The translations under genes were made by a program, and so were the position numbers. The notes under the pieces are model-generated. The model was not told the DNA's origin. It ran no database searches and was given only the letters and a program-made list of their open reading frames with translations. DNA of 35,176 nt from an uncultured Lachnospiraceae bacterium (lineage in GTDB: Bacteria; Bacillota; Clostridia; Lachnospirales; Lachnospiraceae), in contig CAJTSB010000026.1 of the NCBI GenBank assembly GCA_910578825.1, positions 1 to 35,176 of the forward strand. The letters are read 5' to 3'. Below are positions 7,716 to 15,759 of the stretch, in pieces (position 1 is the first letter of the stretch; each line of letters opens with the position of its first letter).

Positions 7716-9008
7716 ATGGGGAAAGCTTTGATAAGGAAAAGGAAGAGGAAGGGAAAATACAGGCAGTGGCTAATCGGCGGATTGAGCGTGCTGTTTGTAT
7801 TTGTCTGCTATCAAAATATAGCGTCTCTGGGGAATGCTCCTGTAATGGGGCAGGTTGTAAATTATGTCAGGGAAGAAATCGCAGTATCTGCGTGGAAAAA
7901 TTGCATGATGGCGATGCTCTGTGAGCAGAAGGAAACTTCTCCGACTCTGGAAAGTTATCTTCTGCAGAAAATGGAAGGATTTTATCCGGTCTGCGCATTC
8001 AGTGAAACGCTGGCAGAATATGACACGCAGATTGAGAGTGATTTGAACCAGAATATGATGGCGGAAAATAGGAAGGAAACGCAGGACAAAAAGCAGGAGA
8101 AAGACGATGCGCAGGAAACAGGAGAATCCATAAAAACGGACGGCTCAGAGGAGGAGCCAAAGGACACTGTAGTAGCCGAGGGCACCATCGGGCAGGAAAA
8201 AAAGGAGCAGCAGACGGCGGCTGAGACCTCAAAGTCCGATGGCAGGGTGGTTGAGATTCCCAGGGAAAAACTGAATGATTTTGATTTTCTGATTCAGAAT
8301 TTCTACCAGGTAGACCGCACGACGACGATTGATGGCAATGAATTAAATGCGCAGCAAATGCTGGCAAAGGACATGAAACTGCAAAGCGGAAATGAAAATG
8401 TGCAGATTTTAATTTACCACACCCATTCTCAGGAGGGGTATGCGGATTCCACGCCCGGCGACGCGGGCAGCAGCGTGGTTGCCCTGGGTGAACGTTTGAC
8501 GCAATTGCTTACGGAACAGTATGGTTTTCATGTCCTGCACCACACGGGAGAATACGATGTAGCGGATCGTGATAATGCCTATTCCTATGCGGGTCCCGCA
8601 TTGGAGCAAATATTAGCGGAAAACCCCAGTATAGAGGTCGTAATCGATTTGCACCGGGACGGCGTGCCGGATAATATTCATCTTGTGTCCGAGGTGAATG
8701 GAAAGCAAACGGCACAGATTATGTTTTTTAACGGACTCAGCCGGACGACCAAAAATGGAAATATCGCTTATCTGGCAAATCCAAATCTTGCCGACAATCT
8801 TGCCTTTTCCTTCCAGCTGAAACTGGCGGCGGAGGAATATTATCCCGGTTTTTCCCGCGCCACCTATCTCAAAGGCTACCGTTATAACCTTCACTACCGT
8901 CCGAAGAGCCTTCTGGTGGAAGTGGGCGCCCAGACGAACACGTTTGAGGAGGCATTGAACGCTATGGAGCCATTGGCGGACGTGTTACATAGAGTGCTTG
9001 CACCCTGA
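7716..9008 (+). CDS. spoIIP: Stage II sporulation protein P (SpoIIP)
   Basis: Amidase and endopeptidase of the DMP complex (SpoIID-SpoIIM-SpoIIP) that degrades septal peptidoglycan and drives engulfment of the forespore. A basic N-terminus and one membrane helix (about 17-35) anchor it. A long charged linker (about 105-185, rich in Glu, Lys and Gln) precedes the catalytic domain. That domain shows IYHTHSQEGY (His235, His237, Glu240), VIDLHRDGVPD and SLLVEVGAQTNTFEEA, the characteristic SpoIIP metal and catalytic motifs. It follows gpr by 87 bases, the same gene order as in Bacillus. The ribosome-binding site before 7716 is weak. The mother-cell factor SigE normally drives it; sigE is 23 kb away in this window. 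Confidence 0.94.
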   Translation: MGKALIRKRKRKGKYRQWLIGGLSVLFVFVCYQNIASLGNAPVMGQVVNYVREEIAVSAWKNCMMAMLCEQKETSPTLESYLLQKMEGFYPVCAFSETLAEYDTQIESDLNQNMMAENRKETQDKKQEKDDAQETGESIKTDGSEEEPKDTVVAEGTIGQEKKEQQTAAETSKSDGRVVEIPREKLNDFDFLIQNFYQVDRTTTIDGNELNAQQMLAKDMKLQSGNENVQILIYHTHSQEGYADSTPGDAGSSVVALGERLTQLLTEQYGFHVLHHTGEYDVADRDNAYSYAGPALEQILAENPSIEVVIDLHRDGVPDNIHLVSEVNGKQTAQIMFFNGLSRTTKNGNIAYLANPNLADNLAFSFQLKLAAEEYYPGFSRATYLKGYRYNLHYRPKSLLVEVGAQTNTFEEALNAMEPLADVLHRVLAP

Positions 9009-9059
9009 GGAAGAGGTGATGCATAAAATATCTGTACCCTGAGAAAGAAGGTTTTTAAG

Positions 9060-9950
9060 ATGCAGGAGAACAAAACGATAAGTGTTCGTATCGTGGATTG
9101 GGAAGAGCTGTGGCAAAAAGAACGAAACGGGCAGGAAGAGCTGCTTATGCAGTCGGTCAGGCGTCTGGAGCCTGCCTACTGGGTCGGAGTAAAATTACAG
9201 GAGGGCTGTCTGTATGGGTCTTTTTGTTTTCATGAAAATGCTGAGGTAAAGAGACGGATCATGAGTGCGGCGTTTCTGTTAAATGAACAGGAATTTCTCA
9301 TGGTTGTTTTGAAGGACGAGAAACATATTCTGCCTGTACATCAGCTGCCCGGGGAGGAAAACGGCATGGAGGGCAAGCTGGAAGCAATCTTTGAGACGAT
9401 TTTAAAACAGGGTCAGCAGGAAGTGGAGCGGATGGAAAAATATCTGATTGACATGGAGCGTGAAATTGTACGGGGCAAGATTAACCGCAACCGAAACCGC
9501 TCTATTTTTGAGTGCAAGCGTCTACTTACGGTGTGGAAAAATGATTACGCCCAATTTCTGAATCTGATTGAGGGAATCAATGGACTGGAAGATAAGAAGA
9601 AAGAAACGCAGGGACAAATACTGAGTGAGGAATCTGCGTGTTATTTTCGTGTCTACGAAAATAAAATGCGTCGTTTGACGGAAGATACACAATTTTTATA
9701 TGAAGAACTCGTACACATCCGTGAGGTTTTGGACGCGGCGTTGTCCTATGAGCAGAACCGGATTATGAAGTTATTTACTACAGTAACGACGATTTTCATG
9801 CCGCTGTCTTTGATTGCCGGCTGGTATGGCATGAATTTTGAGGGGATGCCGGAGCTGCACTGGCGGTATGGTTATCTGTTTGTGTCGGTATTGAGCGTGC
9901 TGGTTGTCGTGGCATGTTTCTGGTTTTTCCGGAGGAAGAAGTTGTTTTGA
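9060..9950 (+). CDS. CorA-family divalent cation transporter
   Basis: Membrane channel of the CorA superfamily for Mg2+ or related divalent cations, acting as a homopentamer. The soluble N-terminal part (about 1-230) ends in the long helix typical of the family. Two C-terminal membrane helices follow (about 240-260 and 268-290). The selectivity motif YGMNF (GMN) sits at the end of the first helix, and a basic tail (FRRKKLF) follows the second. At 296 residues it is of normal size for short CorA-like proteins. It starts 51 bases after spoIIP behind a GAAGG site. Substrate (Mg, Co, Ni or Zn) cannot be assigned from the sequence. Confidence 0.92.
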   Translation: MQENKTISVRIVDWEELWQKERNGQEELLMQSVRRLEPAYWVGVKLQEGCLYGSFCFHENAEVKRRIMSAAFLLNEQEFLMVVLKDEKHILPVHQLPGEENGMEGKLEAIFETILKQGQQEVERMEKYLIDMEREIVRGKINRNRNRSIFECKRLLTVWKNDYAQFLNLIEGINGLEDKKKETQGQILSEESACYFRVYENKMRRLTEDTQFLYEELVHIREVLDAALSYEQNRIMKLFTTVTTIFMPLSLIAGWYGMNFEGMPELHWRYGYLFVSVLSVLVVVACFWFFRRKKLF

Positions 9951-9960
9951 TTCAGTGATA

Positions 9961-10104
9961 TACATGAAAGCCGATTGCTCCGTGCTTTGCACTTACGCAA
10001 TCGCTGCCATATTCGCAATTCAGGCTGTCGCCTTACTTGCGAATATGGGTCAGGTTGCCCAATATCCAGTCTCATGGGCATACAAGTATGCCATGTGCCT
10101 GTCT
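9961..10104. repeat. Structured non-coding element with nested hairpins
   Basis: The gap 9951-10160 after the CorA gene has no convincing gene. It holds GTGC-ttt-GCAC near 9982, a perfect 12-base inverted repeat CCATATTCGCAA (10007-10018) with TTGCGAATATGG (10037-10048), and a hairpin GGCATA (10077-10082) with TATGCC (10087-10092) extended by flanking CATG/CATG. Such ordered hairpins suggest a dispersed palindromic repeat or a structured RNA. Short overlapping ORFs on both strands follow the symmetry and are not supported as genes. Confidence 0.55.
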
Positions 10105-10160
10105 ATTGACAACGCTTTCATGATAAAATCTAAACTTTTTATAAAATCTATATTTTCATA

Positions 10161-10189
10161 TTGACAAAGAAAATAAGGAGTGCTAAATT
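10161..10189 (+). promoter_or_regulatory. groESL promoter (SigA type)
   Basis: TTGACA (10161-10166) and TAAATT (10184-10189) are 17 bases apart, placing the transcript start near 10196, immediately before the CIRCE operator. The -10 element overlaps an extra CIRCE half-site (10178-10186). Confidence 0.75.
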
Positions 10190-10230
10190 ATGTACATAGG
10201 CTGTTAGCACTCAGTTTCAAGGAGTGCTAA
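10178..10230 (+). promoter_or_regulatory. CIRCE operator with an additional half-site
   Basis: TTAGCACTC (10204-10212), nine bases, then GAGTGCTAA (10222-10230) is a perfect CIRCE element, the binding site of the heat-shock repressor HrcA. A third perfect half-site, GAGTGCTAA (10178-10186), lies 17 bases upstream of the first arm and overlaps the -10 element. hrcA itself is not in the window. Control by HrcA is inferred from the site. Confidence 0.93.
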
Positions 10231-10275
10231 TAAAATGATTAAAAGAAAAAGATTACCCGGTAAGGAGGAATAGGA

Positions 10276-10560
10276 ATGAAATTAGTACCATTGGGAGACA
10301 GAGTCGTATTAAAGCAGTGTGAGGCAGAGGAGACTACCAAGTCCGGTATCATTCTGGCTGGGACTGCACAGGAGAAACCACAGGAGGCTGAAGTTGTGGC
10401 GGTAGGACCTGGCGGAAACGTGGACGGTAAAGAAGTAACCATGCAGGTGAAGGTTGGAGATAAGGTAATCTACTCCAAATATGCTGGTAACGAAGTAAAA
10501 CTGGATGGAGAAGAATTTATTATTGTAAAACAGAACGATATTCTTGCAGTCGTTCAATAA
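10276..10560 (+). CDS. groES: Co-chaperonin GroES
   Basis: Ten-kilodalton co-chaperonin that forms the heptameric lid of GroEL and helps ATP-dependent folding in the cytoplasm. The 94 residues show the family start MKLVPLGDRVVLK, a mobile loop (about 17-32, EAEETTKSGIILAGTAQEKP), and the VGDKVIYSKYAG and IVKQNDILAVV strands. The ATG follows AAGGAGG (10262-10268). It is the first gene after the CIRCE operator and is co-transcribed with groEL 35 bases downstream. Confidence 0.98.
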   Translation: MKLVPLGDRVVLKQCEAEETTKSGIILAGTAQEKPQEAEVVAVGPGGNVDGKEVTMQVKVGDKVIYSKYAGNEVKLDGEEFIIVKQNDILAVVQ

Positions 10561-10595
10561 TTATTCAATATAAAACTTAAAGGAGACGAATTATC

Positions 10596-12221
10596 ATGGC
10601 AAAGGAATTAAAATATGGAACAGAGGCCAGAGCCGCATTGGAATCTGGTGTAGATAAACTGGCAAATACCGTAAGGGTAACGTTGGGACCGAAAGGAAGA
10701 AACGTTGTTCTGGATAAGTCTTTTGGCGCTCCCCTTATCACCAATGACGGTGTGACGATTGCAAAGGAGATCGAGTTGGAAGACGCGTTTGAGAATATGG
10801 GCGCGCAGCTTGTCAAAGAGGTGGCAACCAAGACAAACGATGTGGCAGGAGATGGAACGACCACAGCGACCGTTCTGGCACAGGCAATGATTAAAGAAGG
10901 CATGAAGAACCTGGAGGCGGGTGCAAATCCGATCGTACTGCGTCGCGGCATGAAGAAAGCGACCGACAAGGCAGTGGAAGCGATTGCAGCTATGAGCCAG
11001 AAAGTAAACGGCAAGGATCAGATTGCAAAAGTTGCGGCAATCTCCGCCGGGGACGAGGTAGTAGGCAATCTTGTGGCTGATGCGATGGAGAAAGTTTCCA
11101 ATGACGGCGTTATCACGATTGAGGAATCCAAGACCATGGCAACAGAGCTTGATCTGGTAGAAGGTATGCAGTTTGACCGTGGATATATTTCCGCATACAT
11201 GGCAACCGACATGGATAAGATGGAAGCAGTATTAGACGATCCCTATATTTTAATTACAGATAAGAAGATCAGCAACATTCAGGAAATCCTTCCGTTGTTG
11301 GAGCAGGTGGTACAGTCTGGCGCAAGACTTCTGATTATCGCTGAAGATATTGAGGGCGAGGCGCTTACGACATTGATTGTCAACAAATTGCGCGGTACAT
11401 TCAATGTAGTTGCAGTGAAAGCTCCGGGTTACGGCGACAGAAGAAAAGCCATGCTTGAGGATATTGCAATTCTTACCGGCGGACAGGTGATTTCAGAAGA
11501 AGTTGGCTTAGAGCTGAAAGAGACGACAATGGAGCAGCTTGGACGTGCGAAATCCATTAAAGTTCAGAAAGAAAACACAATTATTGTCGATGGCGAGGGT
11601 GATAAGGAGGCGATTGCTTCAAGAATATCCCAGATTCGCGCACAGATTGAAGAGACAACATCTGAATTTGATAAAGAAAAATTACAGGAGAGACTTGCAA
11701 AACTGGCAGGTGGCGTAGCTGTGATTCGTGTCGGCGCTGCAACGGAGACTGAGATGAAAGAGAGCAAGCTGCGTATGGAGGATGCTTTAAACTCTACCAG
11801 AGCAGCAGTAGAGGAAGGCATTATTGCAGGCGGTGGTTCTGCATATATCCACGCGGCAAAACAGGTAGCAGAGCTGGCAAATACTCTGGAAGGTGATGAG
11901 AAGACAGGTGCAAAGGTAATCTTAAAGGCATTGGAAGCGCCGTTGTACTATATCACTGCAAATGCAGGACTGGAAGGCGCTGTCATCATCAACAAAGTGA
12001 AAGAATCTGAGCCAGGCGTTGGTTTTGATGCAGCAAAAGAAGAATATGTAAATATGGTATCAGCCGGAATCCTTGATCCTGTGAAAGTTACCAGAAGTGC
12101 ATTGCAGAATGCTACTTCCGTAGCGTCCACACTTCTGACAACGGAGTCCGTAGTGGCAAACATCAAAGAGGATTTACCCCCTATGCCTGCAGGCGGCGCA
12201 GGTGGGATGGGAATGATGTAA
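10596..12221 (+). CDS. groEL: Chaperonin GroEL
   Basis: Sixty-kilodalton chaperonin, a double heptameric ring that encloses and folds proteins with ATP. The full 541-residue chain is present: LGPKGRNVVLDKSFGAP (ATP site), GDGTTTATVLAQ (the catalytic Asp about residue 87), the apical domain about 190-375, KLAGGVAVIRVGAATE, and GIIAGGGSAY. The flexible Gly-Met tail GGAGGMGMM closes the protein. The ribosome-binding site AAAGGAG lies at about 10579. It is the second gene of the heat-shock operon and is followed by an intrinsic terminator. Confidence 0.99.
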   Translation: MAKELKYGTEARAALESGVDKLANTVRVTLGPKGRNVVLDKSFGAPLITNDGVTIAKEIELEDAFENMGAQLVKEVATKTNDVAGDGTTTATVLAQAMIKEGMKNLEAGANPIVLRRGMKKATDKAVEAIAAMSQKVNGKDQIAKVAAISAGDEVVGNLVADAMEKVSNDGVITIEESKTMATELDLVEGMQFDRGYISAYMATDMDKMEAVLDDPYILITDKKISNIQEILPLLEQVVQSGARLLIIAEDIEGEALTTLIVNKLRGTFNVVAVKAPGYGDRRKAMLEDIAILTGGQVISEEVGLELKETTMEQLGRAKSIKVQKENTIIVDGEGDKEAIASRISQIRAQIEETTSEFDKEKLQERLAKLAGGVAVIRVGAATETEMKESKLRMEDALNSTRAAVEEGIIAGGGSAYIHAAKQVAELANTLEGDEKTGAKVILKALEAPLYYITANAGLEGAVIINKVKESEPGVGFDAAKEEYVNMVSAGILDPVKVTRSALQNATSVASTLLTTESVVANIKEDLPPMPAGGAGGMGMM

Positions 12222-12256
12222 ATTCCCATAGAAAGAAACGCGAAAATATCGTGAGA

Positions 12257-12287
12257 GGCAGCATTCCGCAGGGATGCTGTCTTTTTT
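12257..12287 (+). terminator. groESL intrinsic terminator
   Basis: GGCAGCATTCC (12257-12267) and GGGATGCTGTC (12271-12281) form an 11-pair stem (with G-U pairs) around a three-base loop, followed by six T residues. The remaining gap to 12517 holds only the promoter of the next gene. Confidence 0.9.
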
Positions 12288-12452
12288 CTATAGAAAAGCC
12301 ATTGTCACGCTGAAATGTGATAGAATCTTTTGGCCAGAATAAAAATAACTTGTCGGAATTGTTGTTACAGCCGGGAGATGATACCTTGGGATCAATTGAC
12401 AGCATAAGAAAATAAATGCAGGGAAAACTGAAAAGAAAATGGGACAAGAAGA

Positions 12453-12481
12453 TTGTATCAATTCAAAAAGTATGTTAGAAT
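12453..12481 (+). promoter_or_regulatory. Promoter of the degV-family gene
   Basis: TTGTAT (12453-12458), a 17-base spacer and TAGAAT (12476-12481) form a good SigA-type promoter. The GTG start at 12518 follows at normal leader length, with AGGAGG at 12505-12510. Confidence 0.7.
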
Positions 12482-12517
12482 ATATCTAATTATGAGATAA
12501 TAGAAGGAGGACTATCT

Positions 12518-13390
12518 GTGGGAAAAATTGCAGTAGTATCAGACAGTAACAGTGGAATTACGCAGGAACAGGCAAAGGCGTATGGGATATATGTGCTGCC
12601 CATGCCCTTTTTTATAAATGAAGAGACATATTTTGAAGACATATCCCTTACGCAGGAACAGTTTTATGAGAAACTGGAAGGAAATGCAGATATCTCCACG
12701 TCCATGCCGGCGGTGGGGTCTGTGACGGAGTTATGGGATCAATTGTTACAGGAGTACGATGAGATTGTGCATATTCCTATGTCGAGCGGATTGAGCAGTT
12801 CCTGCGAGACGGCAATGATGCTGGCGCAGGATTATGAAGGTAAGGTGCAGGTAGTGAATAATCAACGTATTTCCGTAACTCAGAGGCAGACTGTATTGGA
12901 TGCCGTAGAGCTGGCAAAACGAGGCAGCACTGCAAAGGAAATCAAAGATTATCTGGAAGAGACAAAGTATGATTCCAGCATCTATATTATGGTGGACACG
13001 CTGTATTATCTGAAGAAGGGCGGACGCCTTACTCCGGCGGCGGCAGCGCTGGGTACTTTGCTGAAACTCAAACCGGTATTACAGATTCAGGGAGAGAAAC
13101 TGGATAGCTATGCAAAGGCGCGGACCGTAAAACAGGCAAGAACGATTATGATTGATGCTATCAGGAATGATCTCGCAAAACGTTTCAAAGATGAAAATGC
13201 AGAAAATATGCATATCTTTGTGGCATATACAAAAAATAAGGAACTTGCGCTTGATTTTAAGGCGCAGATAGAGACGGCAATCCCGGGAACACATATTGAG
13301 TTCGTAGATCCATTATCATTAAGTGTGGCCTGTCATATCGGACCGGGTGCTTTGGCGGTAGCTTGTTCCAAGAAATTGCCTCCGGCGTAG
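12518..13390 (+). CDS. DegV family fatty-acid-binding protein
   Basis: Member of the DegV family. In several Gram-positive bacteria these proteins (FakB) bind a fatty acid and present it to the kinase FakA; others have no known role. The 290 residues show the family landmarks: VVSDSNSGIT at the N-terminus, ISTSMPAVGSVTELW (fatty-acid carboxyl contact region), VHIPMSSGLSSSCETA, YYLKKGGRLTPAAAALGTLLKLKPVL and the C-terminal GPGALAV. The GTG start follows AGGAGG by seven bases; no ATG is better placed. No FakA-type kinase gene is nearby. It has its own promoter and is followed after 45 bases by a chemoreceptor gene, which may be read through. Confidence 0.92.
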   Translation: MGKIAVVSDSNSGITQEQAKAYGIYVLPMPFFINEETYFEDISLTQEQFYEKLEGNADISTSMPAVGSVTELWDQLLQEYDEIVHIPMSSGLSSSCETAMMLAQDYEGKVQVVNNQRISVTQRQTVLDAVELAKRGSTAKEIKDYLEETKYDSSIYIMVDTLYYLKKGGRLTPAAAALGTLLKLKPVLQIQGEKLDSYAKARTVKQARTIMIDAIRNDLAKRFKDENAENMHIFVAYTKNKELALDFKAQIETAIPGTHIEFVDPLSLSVACHIGPGALAVACSKKLPPA

Positions 13391-13435
13391 GAGGATTTTC
13401 CAGGAATCCACATGCTGATTGCAAAGGAGAAGAAG

Positions 13436-15148
13436 ATGAAAAAACGTATTGGGACAAAAATAATGGTATTGCTGGGGATTTTATCGCTGTTCTTTCTGGG
13501 GTTTAGTCTGGCAAACGTGATGGCGCTTTCTGAAATCAATGAGAAGAACAGTGAGATAGCAGATATTTATCTGCAATTGCAGAAAATTGAAGGACAGATG
13601 TCAGTACAGGCACAGGAATTCCGGGGACTTATGGAATCGGGGAAACTCAAAGCGCAGGGTGTTAAGAAGATAGAGGAAAAGGCCTCCGGTCTTCAGGGCT
13701 ATCTGGATAATATGGACGCGCTGTGCCACCAGACCGCAGATACAATGCTGAATGACACGTTTACAGCCTATAAAGAGCAGTTCGAAGAGTTTATGGAATT
13801 GGGCATTCAGGCGGCTAAGGTAGTGGAACAGGGAGATAATATTGCGGCGCTGGAAGTTTTGAGGCAGTGCAGGGAGAAAAGAGATATCCTTGATGAGTGT
13901 AAGGTGACTTACACAGAAGCCATGGAGAGCAGAATCAATTATGTAGCGGACAGGATTGATTCAAAGATAGCAGGTACATACATCTTTAATGTGGTAATGA
14001 TTGTTATTTTTACCCTGATGGCGGGGGCGGTGATTCTCATTGTTATGTGTACGATTGCCCGGCCGGCGAAAAAGGCCAGCGGACACCTGAATCAGATCGT
14101 AGAAAAGATTCAGAAAGAAGAGGGCGATTTGACGGAGCGTATCGTCGTAAAGACGGAGGATGAAGTGGGACAGCTTGTCAGCGGCGTCAACGGATTTATT
14201 GAGCAGCTTCAGGCGCTGATGAGGAAGTTAAAAGGTGATTCCGCCCGTATGCTGGAATCTGCGGATATGATTACGGATCGGGTTAATATTTCCAATGAAA
14301 ATGTGAACAGTGTATCCGCCGCGATGGAAGAACTGGCAGCCAGCATGGAAGAGGTATCGGCCAGCCTGGAGCAGATGACGATCGGGAGTAATGACATTTA
14401 CAAAAAAGTTGAGGCTATGGCGACCAGGGCGGGCAATGGAGCAGACCTTGTGGAACAGATTAAGGTTCGGGCACAGTCAGTCCGGAAGGACGCGGTGGAT
14501 AGCAAGACGGCAGCTGCCGAAATGATTGCAGAGATACGTGTGATGTTAGAGCAGGCGGTAAAAGAAAGCAAGAGTGTCAAGCGCATCAATGAGTTGACCG
14601 GTGATATTCTTGATATCAGCAGTCAGACGAATCTGCTTGCCCTAAACGCATCGATAGAGGCGGCGAGAGCCGGAGATGCAGGAAAAGGGTTTGCCGTGGT
14701 AGCAGATGAAATCCGTATACTTGCAGATAACAGCAAAGATACCGCAAACAATATTCAGAATATCAGTAATATGGTAACGGCTGCGGTAGAAAAACTTGCG
14801 TTAAACGCTGAGAATATGTTACAGTATATTGACGAAAATGTCATGAAAGATTATGATGGTTTTGTAAATGTCGCGAATAATTATCAACATGATGCAGAAG
14901 ATGTTGATGTCATACTAACAGAATTTGCAAGCGGGACATCTGAGATGCAGTCGATTATGCAGCGTATCAATGTGGGAATCAATGATATTTCTGTTACCGT
15001 GGATGAGAGTGCGAAAGGCGTCACAAATGTTGCGGAGAACACAGGAAACCTCGTTGAGGCAATGGCTGGAATTCAGAAAGAGACACAGAACAGCCAGAGT
15101 ATTTCCAGAGAGCTGTGTGATGAAGTGGAGAGATTTAAAAAGGTATAA
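13436..15148 (+). CDS. Methyl-accepting chemotaxis protein (helical sensor)
   Basis: Second transmembrane chemoreceptor of the window. From the chosen start it has 570 residues: membrane helix about 8-30, an all-helical extracellular region about 31-178 suggestive of a four-helix-bundle sensor, second membrane helix about 181-206, HAMP about 207-262, and the signalling coiled coil. The tip signature (SQTNLLALNASIEAARAGDA and following residues) lies near residue 395. The ATG at 13436 is preferred over 13412 because AAAGGAG (13423-13429) precedes it and the protein then begins with the usual basic MKKRIGTK before the helix. It differs from the first receptor in the sensor region and is not a duplicate. 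Confidence 0.94.
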   Translation: MKKRIGTKIMVLLGILSLFFLGFSLANVMALSEINEKNSEIADIYLQLQKIEGQMSVQAQEFRGLMESGKLKAQGVKKIEEKASGLQGYLDNMDALCHQTADTMLNDTFTAYKEQFEEFMELGIQAAKVVEQGDNIAALEVLRQCREKRDILDECKVTYTEAMESRINYVADRIDSKIAGTYIFNVVMIVIFTLMAGAVILIVMCTIARPAKKASGHLNQIVEKIQKEEGDLTERIVVKTEDEVGQLVSGVNGFIEQLQALMRKLKGDSARMLESADMITDRVNISNENVNSVSAAMEELAASMEEVSASLEQMTIGSNDIYKKVEAMATRAGNGADLVEQIKVRAQSVRKDAVDSKTAAAEMIAEIRVMLEQAVKESKSVKRINELTGDILDISSQTNLLALNASIEAARAGDAGKGFAVVADEIRILADNSKDTANNIQNISNMVTAAVEKLALNAENMLQYIDENVMKDYDGFVNVANNYQHDAEDVDVILTEFASGTSEMQSIMQRINVGINDISVTVDESAKGVTNVAENTGNLVEAMAGIQKETQNSQSISRELCDEVERFKKV

Positions 15149-15246
15149 TCTCAGTCCGGCCGTGCACAGGAATTATAATCATGTATGATAAACAGTGCGG
15201 CTGAACTGTTATAGAAATTAAGAATATGGTAAAGGATGGTATTGAA

Positions 15247-15750
15247 ATGTCATTATTAGAAGAATGGAGAAGCGTCGCCTATAATCAGGAGGCAAACAAA
15301 GGAGAAATTCAGCGTTTTTGGCAGAGATATTTCCTGTTGGAGAAAGGTGTTTACGAGAAGTTGCTGGTGAATCCGGATGAAGCCGTTGAGGGAACAGTCA
15401 AAGAACTTGCTGAGAAATATGGAATAACTGTTATGGAAATGGTCGGGTTTCTCGATGGAATCAATGAGAGTTTGATTGAGGCCAATCCGATTGAGGAGAT
15501 GGACGAGGATACGAAGGTCAGTCTGGCGTTTGACAAGGAGAAACTTTATAAGAATATGGTGGATGCCAAGGCGGACTGGCTCTATGAACTTCCCCAGTGG
15601 GAGAGCATTTTTGACGAGGATACCCGCCATAAGCTCTATCTGGAACAGAAGAAATCCGGTACAATTATAAAGGAGCAGAAAGTATACCCCAATGACCCCT
15701 GCCCCTGCGGAAGCGGAAAGAAATATAAGAAATGCTGTGGAAGGAATTAG
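15247..15750 (+). CDS. SEC-C motif protein
   Basis: Protein of 167 residues ending in a SEC-C zinc-binding motif (DPCPCGSGKKYKKCCGRN), the same metal-binding tail found at the end of SecA and in many stand-alone proteins. The remainder is helical and acidic with no catalytic motif I recognise; the function is unknown. The ATG at 15247 is chosen over 15226 because AAAGGA (15230-15235) precedes it, while no site precedes 15226. The gene ends nine bases before thrS, so both are likely on one transcript. An imperfect inverted repeat (about 15153-15205) lies in the leader. Confidence 0.88.
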   Translation: MSLLEEWRSVAYNQEANKGEIQRFWQRYFLLEKGVYEKLLVNPDEAVEGTVKELAEKYGITVMEMVGFLDGINESLIEANPIEEMDEDTKVSLAFDKEKLYKNMVDAKADWLYELPQWESIFDEDTRHKLYLEQKKSGTIIKEQKVYPNDPCPCGSGKKYKKCCGRN

Positions 15751-15759
15751 GAGAATACT

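Noticed and set aside
10106..10134. A second TTGACA (10106-10111) as an extra groESL promoter
   Set aside because: No acceptable -10 element lies at the right distance; the promoter at 10161-10189 is much better.
9872..10164. Overlapping short ORFs on both strands after the CorA gene
   Set aside because: They follow the symmetry of the hairpin element and lack ribosome-binding sites; a non-coding repeat explains them better.
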